Origin: Glaciibacter superstes DSM 21135
GTDB lineage: Bacteria; Actinomycetota; Actinomycetes; Actinomycetales; Microbacteriaceae
Direction: 5' to 3'
Assembly (NCBI RefSeq): GCF_000421145.1
Contig: NZ_ATWH01000012.1
Location: 150,125 to 214,124, forward strand
DNA length: 64,000 bases
This document shows, one piece after another, positions 26,609 through 34,880 of the stretch; positions within the stretch are counted from its first letter, which is position 1; the number at the start of each line of letters is the position of its first letter. The notes under the pieces were generated by a model. It made no database searches. It was not told where the DNA came from and worked only from the letters and a program-made list of their open reading frames with translations. Made by a program: the position numbers and the translations under genes.

Positions 26609-27511
26609 TCAGACCCGCACGAGCAATGCTCCGGGGACAACGTCGATTTCGACCGGGAGAGTGCCGATGCGCTCTCCATCCGCATACGCGACGATGCCTT
26701 CTGCCTCGATGCGCACGCTCCGACAGCGGGAGAGTTCAACCTGCTTCAGTTGTATATGCGTTCCGGAGAATACTTTGGGGAAGACCCGGAGGAATGCGAG
26801 CCTGGACATCGGCGTCACGATGAAGAGATCGAGGAAGCCATCGTCGATGAGCGCGGTCGGTGCGATGCGCATGCCACCGCCGATCGACACGTTGTTGGCC
26901 ACAGACACCAGGAGGGCGCGCACTCGGCGTTCGACTCCGTCAACGGTGATGCGGTAGTCGATCGGCGACAGCGTGGCGAGCTCGCGCAGGATCGCCCACG
27001 TGTAGCGGCTTCGACCGCGTGGAAAGGTCATGCGGTTCGCCCGCTCGTTCACGATCGCGTCGAACCCCGCTGACAAAGCCCCCGCGTACCAGGTGTGCTG
27101 TCCCCCCTGCCGCACTCGCGCTGCGTCGATCGCGCGGGGCGGCCGTGAAAGCGACTCGAGCAGAAACGCAACGGACGTTTCCGTGTCCTCGGCTGGAATT
27201 CCGAGGCCCAGGGCGAGATCGTTCCCTGTGCCGCAGGCCACGACGGCCATCGGCACTCCTGTTCCAGCCACCACATTGGTGCCCAGGCTGACCATGCCGT
27301 CGCCTCCGACGACAACCAGCAGGTCGACGCCGCGCTCGAACGCAGCCTGGGTCTCCCTGCGAAGCAGCTCGATGTTGGCTTCGGTCAGCGAGACGACGTC
27401 GTGGCCGGCGGAACGAAGCGCTTCAGTCACTCGGGGACCGACATCCCGTCGCTTCCCGAATGACGCCTCCGGATTGATCGCGACAGCGATCCGGAGTGAG
27501 GTCGTGGCCAT
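26609..27511 (-). CDS. Diacylglycerol kinase family lipid kinase
   Basis: A soluble 300-residue lipid or sphingosine kinase-like protein of the YegS/DgkB group, expected to phosphorylate a lipid diol at the membrane face. The catalytic domain has INPEASFGKRR, the nucleotide loop GGDGMVSLG and GTGNDLALGLG; the C-terminal beta-sandwich has DGFLDLFIV and YADGER. The ATG at 27511 is chosen for fit to the fold; a GTG at 27535 is possible. The gene is divergent from the MBL-fold gene, with under 100 bp between the start codons. The lipid substrate is unknown. Confidence 0.85.
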   Translation of the reverse strand: MATTSLRIAVAINPEASFGKRRDVGPRVTEALRSAGHDVVSLTEANIELLRRETQAAFERGVDLLVVVGGDGMVSLGTNVVAGTGVPMAVVACGTGNDLALGLGIPAEDTETSVAFLLESLSRPPRAIDAARVRQGGQHTWYAGALSAGFDAIVNERANRMTFPRGRSRYTWAILRELATLSPIDYRITVDGVERRVRALLVSVANNVSIGGGMRIAPTALIDDGFLDLFIVTPMSRLAFLRVFPKVFSGTHIQLKQVELSRCRSVRIEAEGIVAYADGERIGTLPVEIDVVPGALLVRV

Positions 27512-27600
27512 AGTGGTGAGTATGGCGGTATTCACGAATAGGCAGAGCGAAGCATGGTCTGCGTGTTGCGTGGTGCATCGATTCGGTGTTGGCTCAAGTC

Positions 27601-28239
27601 ATGAAACTGACGAAGCTCGAGCACGCGGCCCTCATCCTCGAATCCTCGGGCGACAAGCTCTTCATCGACCCTGGCTCGTTCACCACCGCCCTGACCGACA
27701 CGGCGGGCGCGGTGGGAGTCGTCATCACGCATGAACACGCAGATCACTGGACACCGGAACAGCTCGACCGGATCGTCGAGATGAATCCCGGTGTGCCGAT
27801 TTTCGCGCCTGCCGGAGTTGCGGCGGCGGCATCCGGTTACGACGTGACCGTCGTCGCGGCTGGCGATGCCGCGACAGCCGGGTCGTTCAGACTGCGATTC
27901 TTCGGCGGGAAGCACGCCCAGATTCACGCGTCCCTGCCGATCGTCGACAATATCGGAGTGCTCGTCAACGACGAGCTGTTCTACGGCGGCGACTCTTTGC
28001 GGGTTCCAGAGGGCCTGGCGGTTGACACCCTGGCGGTGCCGGCAGGGGCGCCGTGGCTGAAGATCGGCGAGGTGATGGACTTTGTGCTCGCCGTGAAGCC
28101 CCGTCGAACGTTCCCTACACACGAGATGGTGTTGTCGATGGCGGGCAAGAAGCTGTCGAACACGCGGATCCAATGGGCGACGGAACAGAATGGCGGCGAG
28201 TTCTTCCCGCTGGAGCCGAACGACACGCTCGACCTCTGA
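27601..28239 (+). CDS. MBL-fold metal-dependent hydrolase
   Basis: A 212-residue metallo-beta-lactamase-fold protein of the UlaG/YtnP-like group. The metal motif is THEHADHWTPEQ, and later ligands lie in GGKHAQIH, YGGDS and THEM. Substrates of this subgroup vary (lactones, phosphodiesters), and none can be assigned here. The ATG at 27601 is chosen over one five codons earlier because it sits at the usual first strand (KLTKLEHAALIL). No good ribosome site is visible. A membrane protein gene follows after about 21 bp. Confidence 0.8.
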   Translation: MKLTKLEHAALILESSGDKLFIDPGSFTTALTDTAGAVGVVITHEHADHWTPEQLDRIVEMNPGVPIFAPAGVAAAASGYDVTVVAAGDAATAGSFRLRFFGGKHAQIHASLPIVDNIGVLVNDELFYGGDSLRVPEGLAVDTLAVPAGAPWLKIGEVMDFVLAVKPRRTFPTHEMVLSMAGKKLSNTRIQWATEQNGGEFFPLEPNDTLDL

Positions 28240-28260
28240 CCCCCTTATAGGGTGGGTCGG

Positions 28261-29334
28261 GTGATCAATGACACCACCCTGGACTACCGACCGCTGACCG
28301 ATCCGGTTGATCGAGCCGAGGTTACCGCGTTCAGGAAGCGCGTCAAAGCCGCGGGAGAATCGTGGGCGACGAGTTCCACCGGGTCGACGGTGCTGCTCAT
28401 CTTTGTGCTCCTGATTGCGGGCGTTGTCGGCCTCGTCGGTCTCTTCAATTTCATTCTCGTCTCCGGCGGATCCCCGGCCACCGTGCTCGTGGTCTTCCTC
28501 AGCATCGTTGCGGTGGCAGTGGCGGGCACCGTCATCACTCGCTGGTACTCGACAGGTCCCGGCGGGCAGTGGGGTCGCTGGCACCGGCTTGCTCAGTTTG
28601 CAAGCGTGAATGGTCTGCGCTCGATCCCGACTTCCAATGAGCCCGGGTACCCCGGTTCGATCTTTCAGGTCGGGAGTGGCAGAACGTGCACAGATCGAAT
28701 CCAGACCGTGTCTGGTCGCGAGACGGATGTCGGTTCGTACGCGTACACCACCGGTTCCGGCAAGAGCAAACAGACTCACAGCTGGGGCTATCTCGCCCTT
28801 CGACTCGACCGAAATCTGCCGCACATGGTGCTCGACGCCAAGTCCAACAACGGTCTGTTCGGAGGCACAAATCTGCCCACGAAATTCGACGGCGACCAGG
28901 TGCTGTCGCTCGAGGGCGACTTCGATCGCTGCTTCACCCTGTATTGCCCACAGCACTACGAACGCGATGCTCTCTACGTGTTCACCCCAGACCTGATGGC
29001 CCTGCTGATCGATGAGACGTCTGCTTTCGACGTGGAGATCATCGACGACTGGATGTTCGTGTACTCCGCGGACCCGTTTGATGCCCTTGATCCGTCGATG
29101 TGGAAGCGGATGTTCCGCATCGTTTCTGTGGTCGGCGCCAAGACCGTCGACCAGACCGAGCGATACCGCGACGAGAGGATGCTGCCGGCTGCGGCATCCG
29201 TTCTCGCGGGAGCAGCCGCGACAGGCAACCGCGTAGCTCCGGCCGGGCGACGACTGCGCACCAAGATCAACTGGATTGCGGTCGGCTCCGTGGCCGTGTT
29301 CGCGGTCGCCTGGTTCTGGATCACCCTCCGCTGA
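28261..29334 (+). CDS. Conserved membrane protein, DUF3137-like
   Basis: A protein of about 357 residues that I do not recognise with certainty. There are two membrane segments at about 47-70 and 75-95, then a soluble domain of some 220 residues, and a last hydrophobic helix at the C-terminus (about 335-352). The soluble part, with RFDLALRLDRNLPHMVLD-like spacing and VFTPDLMALLID, resembles DUF3137-type proteins. GTG at 28261 is preferred because AGGGTGGG lies just upstream; GTG at 28252 is the alternative. It is on the same strand as the MBL gene and 17 bp before nhaA. Function unknown. Confidence 0.6.
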   Translation: MINDTTLDYRPLTDPVDRAEVTAFRKRVKAAGESWATSSTGSTVLLIFVLLIAGVVGLVGLFNFILVSGGSPATVLVVFLSIVAVAVAGTVITRWYSTGPGGQWGRWHRLAQFASVNGLRSIPTSNEPGYPGSIFQVGSGRTCTDRIQTVSGRETDVGSYAYTTGSGKSKQTHSWGYLALRLDRNLPHMVLDAKSNNGLFGGTNLPTKFDGDQVLSLEGDFDRCFTLYCPQHYERDALYVFTPDLMALLIDETSAFDVEIIDDWMFVYSADPFDALDPSMWKRMFRIVSVVGAKTVDQTERYRDERMLPAAASVLAGAAATGNRVAPAGRRLRTKINWIAVGSVAVFAVAWFWITLR

Positions 29335-29351
29335 CGCCTGCCGGCACGCCC

Positions 29352-31292
29352 ATGGCACTGTACCCTGATGCCACATCTCCCGTCATTCGGAAGGAGCATC
29401 CCATCTCCACGGACGGTGCACCAGAGCCCACCCAAGACAGTGATGTCCGCGGCGCTACGGCGTGGCAGCGGCTACATCGGATGAAGAGCGGCGTCTCGAA
29501 CCCCGAACGGGTGTCTGCCGGCCTCTTGCTCGCTTTCACCGTCATCGCGATCGCCTGGTCGAATGCGCCGTTCGGCGACACCTACGGTGAGTTTTGGAAC
29601 TCGATCATCGACCTCCGAGTCGCCGAAGCGCACCTTGAATTGACCTTCCACGACCTGGTCAACGACGGCCTCATGGCATTCTTCTTCTTCCAGGTCGGCC
29701 TCGAGGTCAAGAGAGAGTTCACGATCGGCGACCTCACTGACCGGTCGCGGGCACTGGTTCCCGTCGTCGCTGCTGTCGCGGGCCTTCTCGTGCCGGCCGG
29801 GGTCTTCCTGGTGTTCAATCCGTCCGGCGAAAACGCGCAGGCCTGGGGCGTGGTGATCTCCACCGACACCGCGTTCCTGGTCGGGGCACTCGCCATCATC
29901 GGGCCAAAGTTCCCCGCACGGCTTCGCGTGTTCTTGCTGACTCTGGCGGTCGTTGACGATGTCGGCGCTCTAGCGGTCATCGCCGTCTTCTACACCGCAG
30001 GACTCCAGCTGCTGCCTTTCTTGCTCGCCCTACTCCTCCTCATTGCCGTCGCCCTGGTGCGCTTCCTTCCGGCCGGTCGTGGACCGGCGTATGCGTTCCT
30101 GGCTGTGGCAACCTGGCTCGCCCTGTTCGCGTCCGGAGTCCATCCGACCCTTGCCGGCGTCGGAATCGCACTGCTCATTCCGGTCTACCCGCCGAGGCGA
30201 CGTGAAGTGGAGCGCACGATGGAGCTGACACGTGCCTTCAGACAGTCGCCCACCCCCGGCTACGCGGCGGCAGCATCGCGCAGCCTGAGAGACTCCATCT
30301 CGATCAACGAGAGACTCCAGAACTCCTATGGACCGTACATCTGGTATTTCGTGCTGCCACTCTTCGCTCTGGCGAACGCGGGTGTCAAACTCAACGGGGC
30401 AACACTCGCGGCTGCCGCTGTCTCGCCACTGACCTGGGGAATCATCGCCGGCCTGGTGCTCGGAAAGTTCATCGGTATCACCGGCGCAACCGCACTGGTG
30501 CGGAGGCTCGGAATCGGCCGGCTGGCACCTGGCCTCACCCTCGATCGGATCGCCGGCGGCGCGGCTCTGTCGGGGATCGGCTTCACGATCTCGCTCTTCA
30601 TCGTCGATCTGGCGATCGACGATCCACTGAAGCAGCACGAGGCGCGCGTCGGCGTCCTTGCCGCCTCGCTGCTGGCTTTCCTGCTCGGCTGGGTGATCTT
30701 CGCGGTGCTGGACAGGTTCCGTCCACCTGCCGCCATCGGAAAGACCCTGGTACGACCGTTCGACCCTGAACGCGACCATTTCAAAGGCGATCCGGAGGCG
30801 GTCATCACCCTCGTCGAGTACGGCGATTTCGAGTGCCCGTTCTGCAGTCGCGCAACCGGGTCAATCGATGAAGTGATCGCACATTACGGCGGCCGCATTC
30901 GGGTTGTCTGGCGTCATTTGCCACTGACTCGTATTCACCCGCACGCCGTCGAAGCGGCGCTGGCCAGCGAAGCCGCCGCTATGCAGGGTGCGTTCTTCAA
31001 ATTGGCTCCGACATTGTTCTCGCACCAGGATCACCTCGAATACGACGACCTGGTGGGGTATGCCGACCAGCTCGGCCTCGACCTTGACCAGTTCAGGTCA
31101 GACATGCGATCGGCAACGGTTCAGAACAGGGTCGAAGATGACATCCTGGATGCCGAGCTGATGGATCTGCAATCCACCCCGACGTTCTTCATCGGCAATA
31201 CTCGCCACCACGGCCCGTATGACGCTGCTTCGCTCATTCGAGCCCTCGACCGGAGCGCGACCGGTGAGGAGCCCGGCGTCCCGCGAGACTGA
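29352..31292 (+). CDS. nhaA: NhaA Na+/H+ antiporter fused to DsbA-like domain
   Basis: A 646-residue protein. Residues about 45-465 are an NhaA antiporter with some 11-12 helices: FFFQVGLEVKREF, STDTAFLVGAL and the ion-binding Asp pair in LAVVDDVGALAV. Residues about 475-646 are a DsbA/thioredoxin-fold domain with the redox motif CPFC in DFECPFCSRA and a cis-proline in STPTFFIGN. Such fusions recur in actinobacteria and suggest redox control or membrane-linked disulfide chemistry. The start is uncertain: ATG at 29352 is the longest sensible choice, an internal ATG lies at 29481, and a perfect ribosome site faces an ATC codon at 29403. Confidence 0.9.
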   Translation: MALYPDATSPVIRKEHPISTDGAPEPTQDSDVRGATAWQRLHRMKSGVSNPERVSAGLLLAFTVIAIAWSNAPFGDTYGEFWNSIIDLRVAEAHLELTFHDLVNDGLMAFFFFQVGLEVKREFTIGDLTDRSRALVPVVAAVAGLLVPAGVFLVFNPSGENAQAWGVVISTDTAFLVGALAIIGPKFPARLRVFLLTLAVVDDVGALAVIAVFYTAGLQLLPFLLALLLLIAVALVRFLPAGRGPAYAFLAVATWLALFASGVHPTLAGVGIALLIPVYPPRRREVERTMELTRAFRQSPTPGYAAAASRSLRDSISINERLQNSYGPYIWYFVLPLFALANAGVKLNGATLAAAAVSPLTWGIIAGLVLGKFIGITGATALVRRLGIGRLAPGLTLDRIAGGAALSGIGFTISLFIVDLAIDDPLKQHEARVGVLAASLLAFLLGWVIFAVLDRFRPPAAIGKTLVRPFDPERDHFKGDPEAVITLVEYGDFECPFCSRATGSIDEVIAHYGGRIRVVWRHLPLTRIHPHAVEAALASEAAAMQGAFFKLAPTLFSHQDHLEYDDLVGYADQLGLDLDQFRSDMRSATVQNRVEDDILDAELMDLQSTPTFFIGNTRHHGPYDAASLIRALDRSATGEEPGVPRD

Positions 31293-31330
31293 ACGCCCGC
31301 AGCCGATGCCAGACAGGCATGTCCGGATTT

Positions 31331-31387
31331 GCGCCGAGAATCGCCGTTTGCGCCGAGTTGACCCGGTGCAGCGGCGACACTCGGCGC
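31331..31387 (+). repeat. Inverted-repeat element, copy A
   Basis: Arms of 16 bp, GCGCCGAGAATCGCCG (31331-31346) and CGGCGACACTCGGCGC (31372-31387), are inverted with two mismatches around a 25-nt centre. Similarity to copy B at 32041 continues to 31397 (61 of 67 bases). It lies after nhaA and before the DUF1990 gene. It has the size and form of a REP/MITE-like element. The rest of 31293-31533 shows nothing further that I can support. Confidence 0.75.
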
Positions 31388-31533
31388 TCCGGGCGACAAT
31401 CGCGTCCTCGGTCATTGCCATACGCGGGTATCCGGGCAGTGCACGTCACTCTCCTGCCCCTGCGATGATTGAGGAATGTTGAACGTGTTCACCGTCGTCA
31501 CACGAACCGGGCCACCGTTCGAGCGGCTGCGAC

Positions 31534-32010
31534 ATGACGAGCCCTGAGCTCGCCGACTGGCACACCAGAGACGACGATGGATTCCGTCGCTCGGAAGCGT
31601 CGGCATTCATCGGAAACGGTGGCGCAGCATGGGAGCGGGCAGCGCGGGGCGTTCTGCTGTGGCGCGTGAAGACCGCCAGCGGATTCACGGTGGACACCGC
31701 AGCACCCGCAGCGACCGGTGACAGGGTCACGGTCACCACGCGTGTGTTCGGCGTCACCATCGTGGAACCGGTCGAAGTCGTGTCAGTGGTCGACACCCCG
31801 GTGATGGTCGGCTTCTCCTACCGCACCCTGCCGGGGCATCCGGTCGATGGCGAGGAAGCCTTCATCGTGCACCGCATTGGAGATGACGTCTATCTCACGG
31901 TGCGATCCTTGACGAGAGCGGCCCAAGAGCAGCCGTGGCGCGCTCTCTATCCGTTGCTCCGAGTCGCACAGCTGGTCGCCCGCCGCCGGTATCTGCGCGC
32001 GCTTCGGTAA
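31534..32010 (+). CDS. DUF1990 family protein
   Basis: A 158-residue soluble protein of the DUF1990 family, related to the START/polyketide cyclase-like fold. Supporting blocks are FIGNGGAAWERAARGVLLWRV near the start, VEVVSVVDTPVMVGFSYRTLPGHP in the middle and EEAFIV followed by the RSLTRAAQEQPWR segment. The function of the family is unknown. The ATG at 31534 lacks a clear ribosome site, and no upstream in-frame start exists. The gene is bracketed by two direct copies of the same inverted-repeat element (31331 and 32041), which may mark its acquisition. Confidence 0.75.
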   Translation: MTSPELADWHTRDDDGFRRSEASAFIGNGGAAWERAARGVLLWRVKTASGFTVDTAAPAATGDRVTVTTRVFGVTIVEPVEVVSVVDTPVMVGFSYRTLPGHPVDGEEAFIVHRIGDDVYLTVRSLTRAAQEQPWRALYPLLRVAQLVARRRYLRALR

Positions 32011-32040
32011 CGGGATTTCGCCACACTCGTTGACAGAACC

Positions 32041-32097
32041 GCGCCGAGAATCGCCGTTCGCGCCGAGGCGACCCGGTGCAGCGGCGACACTCGGTGC
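32041..32097 (+). repeat. Inverted-repeat element, copy B
   Basis: Same orientation and structure as copy A: GCGCCGAGAATCGCCG (32041-32056) and CGGCGACACTCGGTGC (32082-32097). The match to copy A extends to 32107, with only six differences in 67 bases. It begins 30 bp after the DUF1990 stop. One arm of copy B has an extra mismatch compared with A. Confidence 0.75.
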
Positions 32098-32144
32098 GAC
32101 GGGCGACTACCGGCGCAGCAGCGCACCGCCAAAGAAACGAGCGG

Positions 32145-32177
32145 GCAAACGAAAACGGCCCCCGCAGAGCGGGAGCC
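32145..32177 (-). terminator. Hairpin terminator of tRNA-Gln
   Basis: On the minus strand GGCTCCCGC (32177-32169), a TCT loop, then GCGGGGGCC (32165-32157) with one G-T pair, followed by GTTTTCGTTTG. It lies 7 bp beyond the tRNA 3' end. Confidence 0.8.
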
Positions 32178-32184
32178 GAATGTG

Positions 32185-32256
32185 CTGGGGTACCTGGACT
32201 CGAACCAAGAACAACTGAACCAGAATCAGCCGTGTTGCCAATTACACCATACCCCA
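32185..32256 (-). tRNA. tRNA-Gln, anticodon CTG
   Basis: A 72-nt cloverleaf on the minus strand. The acceptor TGGGGTA pairs with TACCCCA, the anticodon loop TTCTGGT gives CTG, and the T arm contains GGTTCGAGTCC. The discriminator is G and CCA is not encoded. In most actinobacteria Gln-tRNA is made by transamidation of Glu-tRNA-Gln charged by GltX, which is encoded about 1 kb away. Confidence 0.97.
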
Positions 32257-32286
32257 ATGCCCAATCAATGACCGGGCCGACTAGTA

Positions 32287-32316
32287 ACTCTAACCTACCG
32301 GCGGCGGGCCCGACAA
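32287..32316 (-). promoter_or_regulatory. Candidate promoter of tRNA-Gln
   Basis: On the minus strand TTGTCG (32316-32311), an 18-nt spacer, then TAGAGT (32292-32287). The -10 ends about 30 nt before the mature tRNA, leaving a short 5' trailer for RNase P. Confidence 0.5.
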
Positions 32317-32346
32317 ACTGAGTAGAACGACGGCCACCGGTCGAGC

Positions 32347-33327
32347 TCAGAGCGGGCCGATCAGGTCCCGGTTCATCACCGCGGCGGCGCTCGCCCCGCT
32401 ACCCGCCGCAACCAGCAACTGCTGCGGACCCGGCGGCGTCGCATCCCCCGCGGCGTACAGACCGGGCACAGAGGTGCGCCCTCCGGCATCCACCGTAACG
32501 AGCCCCTCTGCATCAGTCTCCAGCCCCGGCACGTCGAGAAAGTCGATCGCCGGTGTCCAGCGCGGCCGCACAAAACCTGCGGTGCGCGGCACGACGTCGC
32601 CGCCCTCAAGCTGCACGCCGGTCATCGCACCGTGGTCCCCCACGACGTCCGCGATCCTGCGACGGTCGACACGGATACCGCGCGCCAACAGTGCCGCTTC
32701 GTCGCGGTCGCTGACCTCACCGACACCGTTCGTGAAAACAATCAGGTCGTCGCTCCACTGCGAGAGCAGCAGCGCCCTCTCTGCCAGGTCAGCCGATTCG
32801 CCGATCAGCGCGAGCGCGGCATCCGACTTCTCGTATCCGTCACAATCGATACAGCTGTGCAGGTTGGTGCCGTACCAGGCCCGGATGCTTGGCAGGGCGG
32901 GCAGCGTTTCCGTCAGTCCGGTGGCAACCAGCACGGCGCGCGCCCGCACCTCTCGTGCCCGCTCCCCGCGTAACCCCCGTGTCGCCACCGTGAAGCGCCC
33001 GCCGGTGCCGCTCGCCTCGGCGACATGGGACACAGACCTCGCCAGCCCCGAGTGAAACTCGCCGCCGGGATAGGATTCGATCTCTTCGCGTCCGATCCGA
33101 CGCAGGTCGAGGGGCGAGATACCGTCTCTCGTGATAAACCCGTGGGCGTGCAACGTGGCGGCATTGCGCGGACGGTTGCTGTCGACCAGCAGGACCCGTC
33201 GGCGTGCGCGGACCAGCGCCAGACCGGCCGCGAGCCCAGCTGGGCCAGCGCCGATGATGACCACGTCGTACGGGCCAGAGTCATACGGACCAGTGTCGTA
33301 CGGACCAGTGTCGACCGGGTCTGTCAT
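32347..33327 (-). CDS. Thioredoxin reductase-like FAD/NAD(P) oxidoreductase
   Basis: A 326-residue flavoprotein of the thioredoxin reductase fold. The FAD motif is [15 protein letters not shown], a redox-type CIDC is present in the NAD(P) half ([10 protein letters not shown]), and [13 protein letters not shown] is the second FAD motif. The NAD(P) loop is degenerate ([10 protein letters not shown]). The natural acceptor is unknown; it need not be thioredoxin. The N-terminus carries three TGPYD-like repeats from a 15-bp DNA repeat. The ATG at 33327 overlaps the gltX stop by 4 bp, so it is coupled to gltX. Confidence 0.85.
   Translation of the reverse strand: MTDPVDTGPYDTGPYDSGPYDVVIIGAGPAGLAAGLALVRARRRVLLVDSNRPRNAATLHAHGFITRDGISPLDLRRIGREEIESYPGGEFHSGLARSVSHVAEASGTGGRFTVATRGLRGERAREVRARAVLVATGLTETLPALPSIRAWYGTNLHSCIDCDGYEKSDAALALIGESADLAERALLLSQWSDDLIVFTNGVGEVSDRDEAALLARGIRVDRRRIADVVGDHGAMTGVQLEGGDVVPRTAGFVRPRWTPAIDFLDVPGLETDAEGLVTVDAGGRTSVPGLYAAGDATPPGPQQLLVAAGSGASAAAVMNRDLIGPL
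33265..33309 (+). repeat. 15-bp tandem repeat at the oxidoreductase N-terminus
   Basis: Three units close to GTCGTACGGACCAGT, encoding successive Thr/Ser-Gly-Pro-Tyr-Asp blocks on the minus strand just before the flavin-binding strand. The unit preserves the reading frame. Confidence 0.8.
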
Positions 33328-34844
33328 GCCACCAGTGTGACCGACAGCCGTTCCAGTCGCGCGAGCGACTCGGACTTGCCGAGGATCTCCATCGACTCGA
33401 ACAAGGGCGGCGACACCTTTCGTCCTGAAACGGCGACCCGTAGTGGGCCGAACGCCACGCGTGGCTTGAGCTCCAGCCCCTCGATGAGAGTCTCCGTGAG
33501 GGTGGTGTGCACCCTCTCGTGGTTCCATTCCGCATCCGGAATATTCGCGAGCGCGGCGCTGGAGGCCGTCAGGATCTCGCCGGCGTTCTTCGGCAGCGAA
33601 GCCAGCGCATCCTGTTCGTGCACCAGTTCCTCACTCTCGACGAAGAGGAACCCGAGCATTCCGGGTGCCTCTCCCAGAAGCGCGATGCGCTCCTGGATGA
33701 GCGGGGCCGCTGCGGCGAGGATTCCTTGCTCTTCGGCGCCCAACGGTTCGCTCACAATGCCCGCGGCCACCAAGTACGGCACGACTCGCTCGGCGAAGTC
33801 ACCGACGTCGAGAAGCCGGATATGGTCGCCGTTGATCGATTCGGCCTTCTTCAGGTCGAAGCGCGCCGGGTTCGGGTTGACGTCCACAACGTCGAACGCG
33901 GCCACCATCTCGTCGATAGAGAAGACGTCGCGGTCGTGGGTGAGCGACCAGCCGAGCAGCGCCAGGTAGTTGACCAGCCCCTCAGGGATGAACCCGCGGT
34001 CCCTGTGGTGGAACAGGTTCGACTCAGGGTCGCGCTTCGACAATTTCTTGTTGCCATCCCCCATCACGTAGGGGAGGTGCCCGAAACGCGGCACGAACGT
34101 GGTCAGCCCAACATCGATGAGCGCGTGATAGAGGGCGATCTGGCGCGGCGTCGACGACAGCAGGTCTTCGCCGCGCAGAACGTGGGTGACGCCCATGAGC
34201 GCGTCATCGACCGGGTTCACGAACGGGTACAACGGATGCCCGTTAGGGCGCACGACGACAAAGTCACTGAACGAGCCGGCCGGGAATGTGATCTCGCCTC
34301 GAACCAGGTCGTCGAAGGAAAGATCAGTGTCTGGAACACGCAGTCGGAGCGCGGGCGAGCGCCCTTCGGCGCGGAAGACACTCTTCTGCTCATCGGTCAG
34401 GTCGCGTTCGAAGTTGTCGTAACCCATCTTCGGGTCGCGGCCGAGCGAGACGTTACGCGCTTCGATCTCCTCGCCGGTGGCGAAACTCTCGTAGATGTGC
34501 CCCGATTCCGTCAGCTTCGCAATCACGTCCTGATAGATTCCCGACCGCTCTGACTGGCGGTACGGCCCGTGCGGACCCCCCGCGTCGACCCCTTCATCCC
34601 AGTCCAGTCGCAGCCAGCGGAGGCCGTCGACGATCTGGCCGAAACTCTCTTCGCTGTCGCGCGCGGCATCCGTGTCTTCGATCCGGAAGATCAGCTTGCC
34701 GCCGGTGTGCCGGGCGTATGCCCAGTTGAACAGGGCGGTGCGAATCAGCCCGACATGGGGTGTGCCGGTCGGCGAGGGGCAGAACCGCACGCGAACATCG
34801 GTGCCGGTTGCCGTGGAAAAGGGGTGCGCAGTGGTCTCAGACAT
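33324..34844 (-). CDS. gltX: Glutamyl-tRNA synthetase
   Basis: Class I synthetase that charges tRNA-Glu and, in organisms without GlnRS, also misacylates tRNA-Gln. It has 506 residues. The HIGH-equivalent is in [18 protein letters not shown], and the KMSKS-equivalent is KKLSKRD; FRIEDTD is the glutamate-site block. The helical anticodon-binding domain occupies the C-terminal third. GGAGGCG precedes the ATG at 34844, and a TAGAAT -10 lies only 8 nt upstream, giving a very short leader. Both cognate tRNA genes are in this window. Confidence 0.97.
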   Translation of the reverse strand: MSETTAHPFSTATGTDVRVRFCPSPTGTPHVGLIRTALFNWAYARHTGGKLIFRIEDTDAARDSEESFGQIVDGLRWLRLDWDEGVDAGGPHGPYRQSERSGIYQDVIAKLTESGHIYESFATGEEIEARNVSLGRDPKMGYDNFERDLTDEQKSVFRAEGRSPALRLRVPDTDLSFDDLVRGEITFPAGSFSDFVVVRPNGHPLYPFVNPVDDALMGVTHVLRGEDLLSSTPRQIALYHALIDVGLTTFVPRFGHLPYVMGDGNKKLSKRDPESNLFHHRDRGFIPEGLVNYLALLGWSLTHDRDVFSIDEMVAAFDVVDVNPNPARFDLKKAESINGDHIRLLDVGDFAERVVPYLVAAGIVSEPLGAEEQGILAAAAPLIQERIALLGEAPGMLGFLFVESEELVHEQDALASLPKNAGEILTASSAALANIPDAEWNHERVHTTLTETLIEGLELKPRVAFGPLRVAVSGRKVSPPLFESMEILGKSESLARLERLSVTLVA

Positions 34845-34852
34845 CGCCTCCG

Positions 34853-34858
34853 ATTCTA
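34853..34858 (-). promoter_or_regulatory. -10 element of gltX
   Basis: TAGAAT on the minus strand, 8 nt before the gltX ATG. Transcription would begin at or just before the start codon although a GGAGG is present. The -35 is unclear. Confidence 0.5.
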
Positions 34859-34880
34859 GTTGAGCGGCGCGCGGCCGGAG

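Noticed and set aside
27532..29376. 614-codon minus-strand open frame
   Set aside because: It is antisense to the MBL and membrane-protein genes, both of which have clear motifs and ribosome sites.
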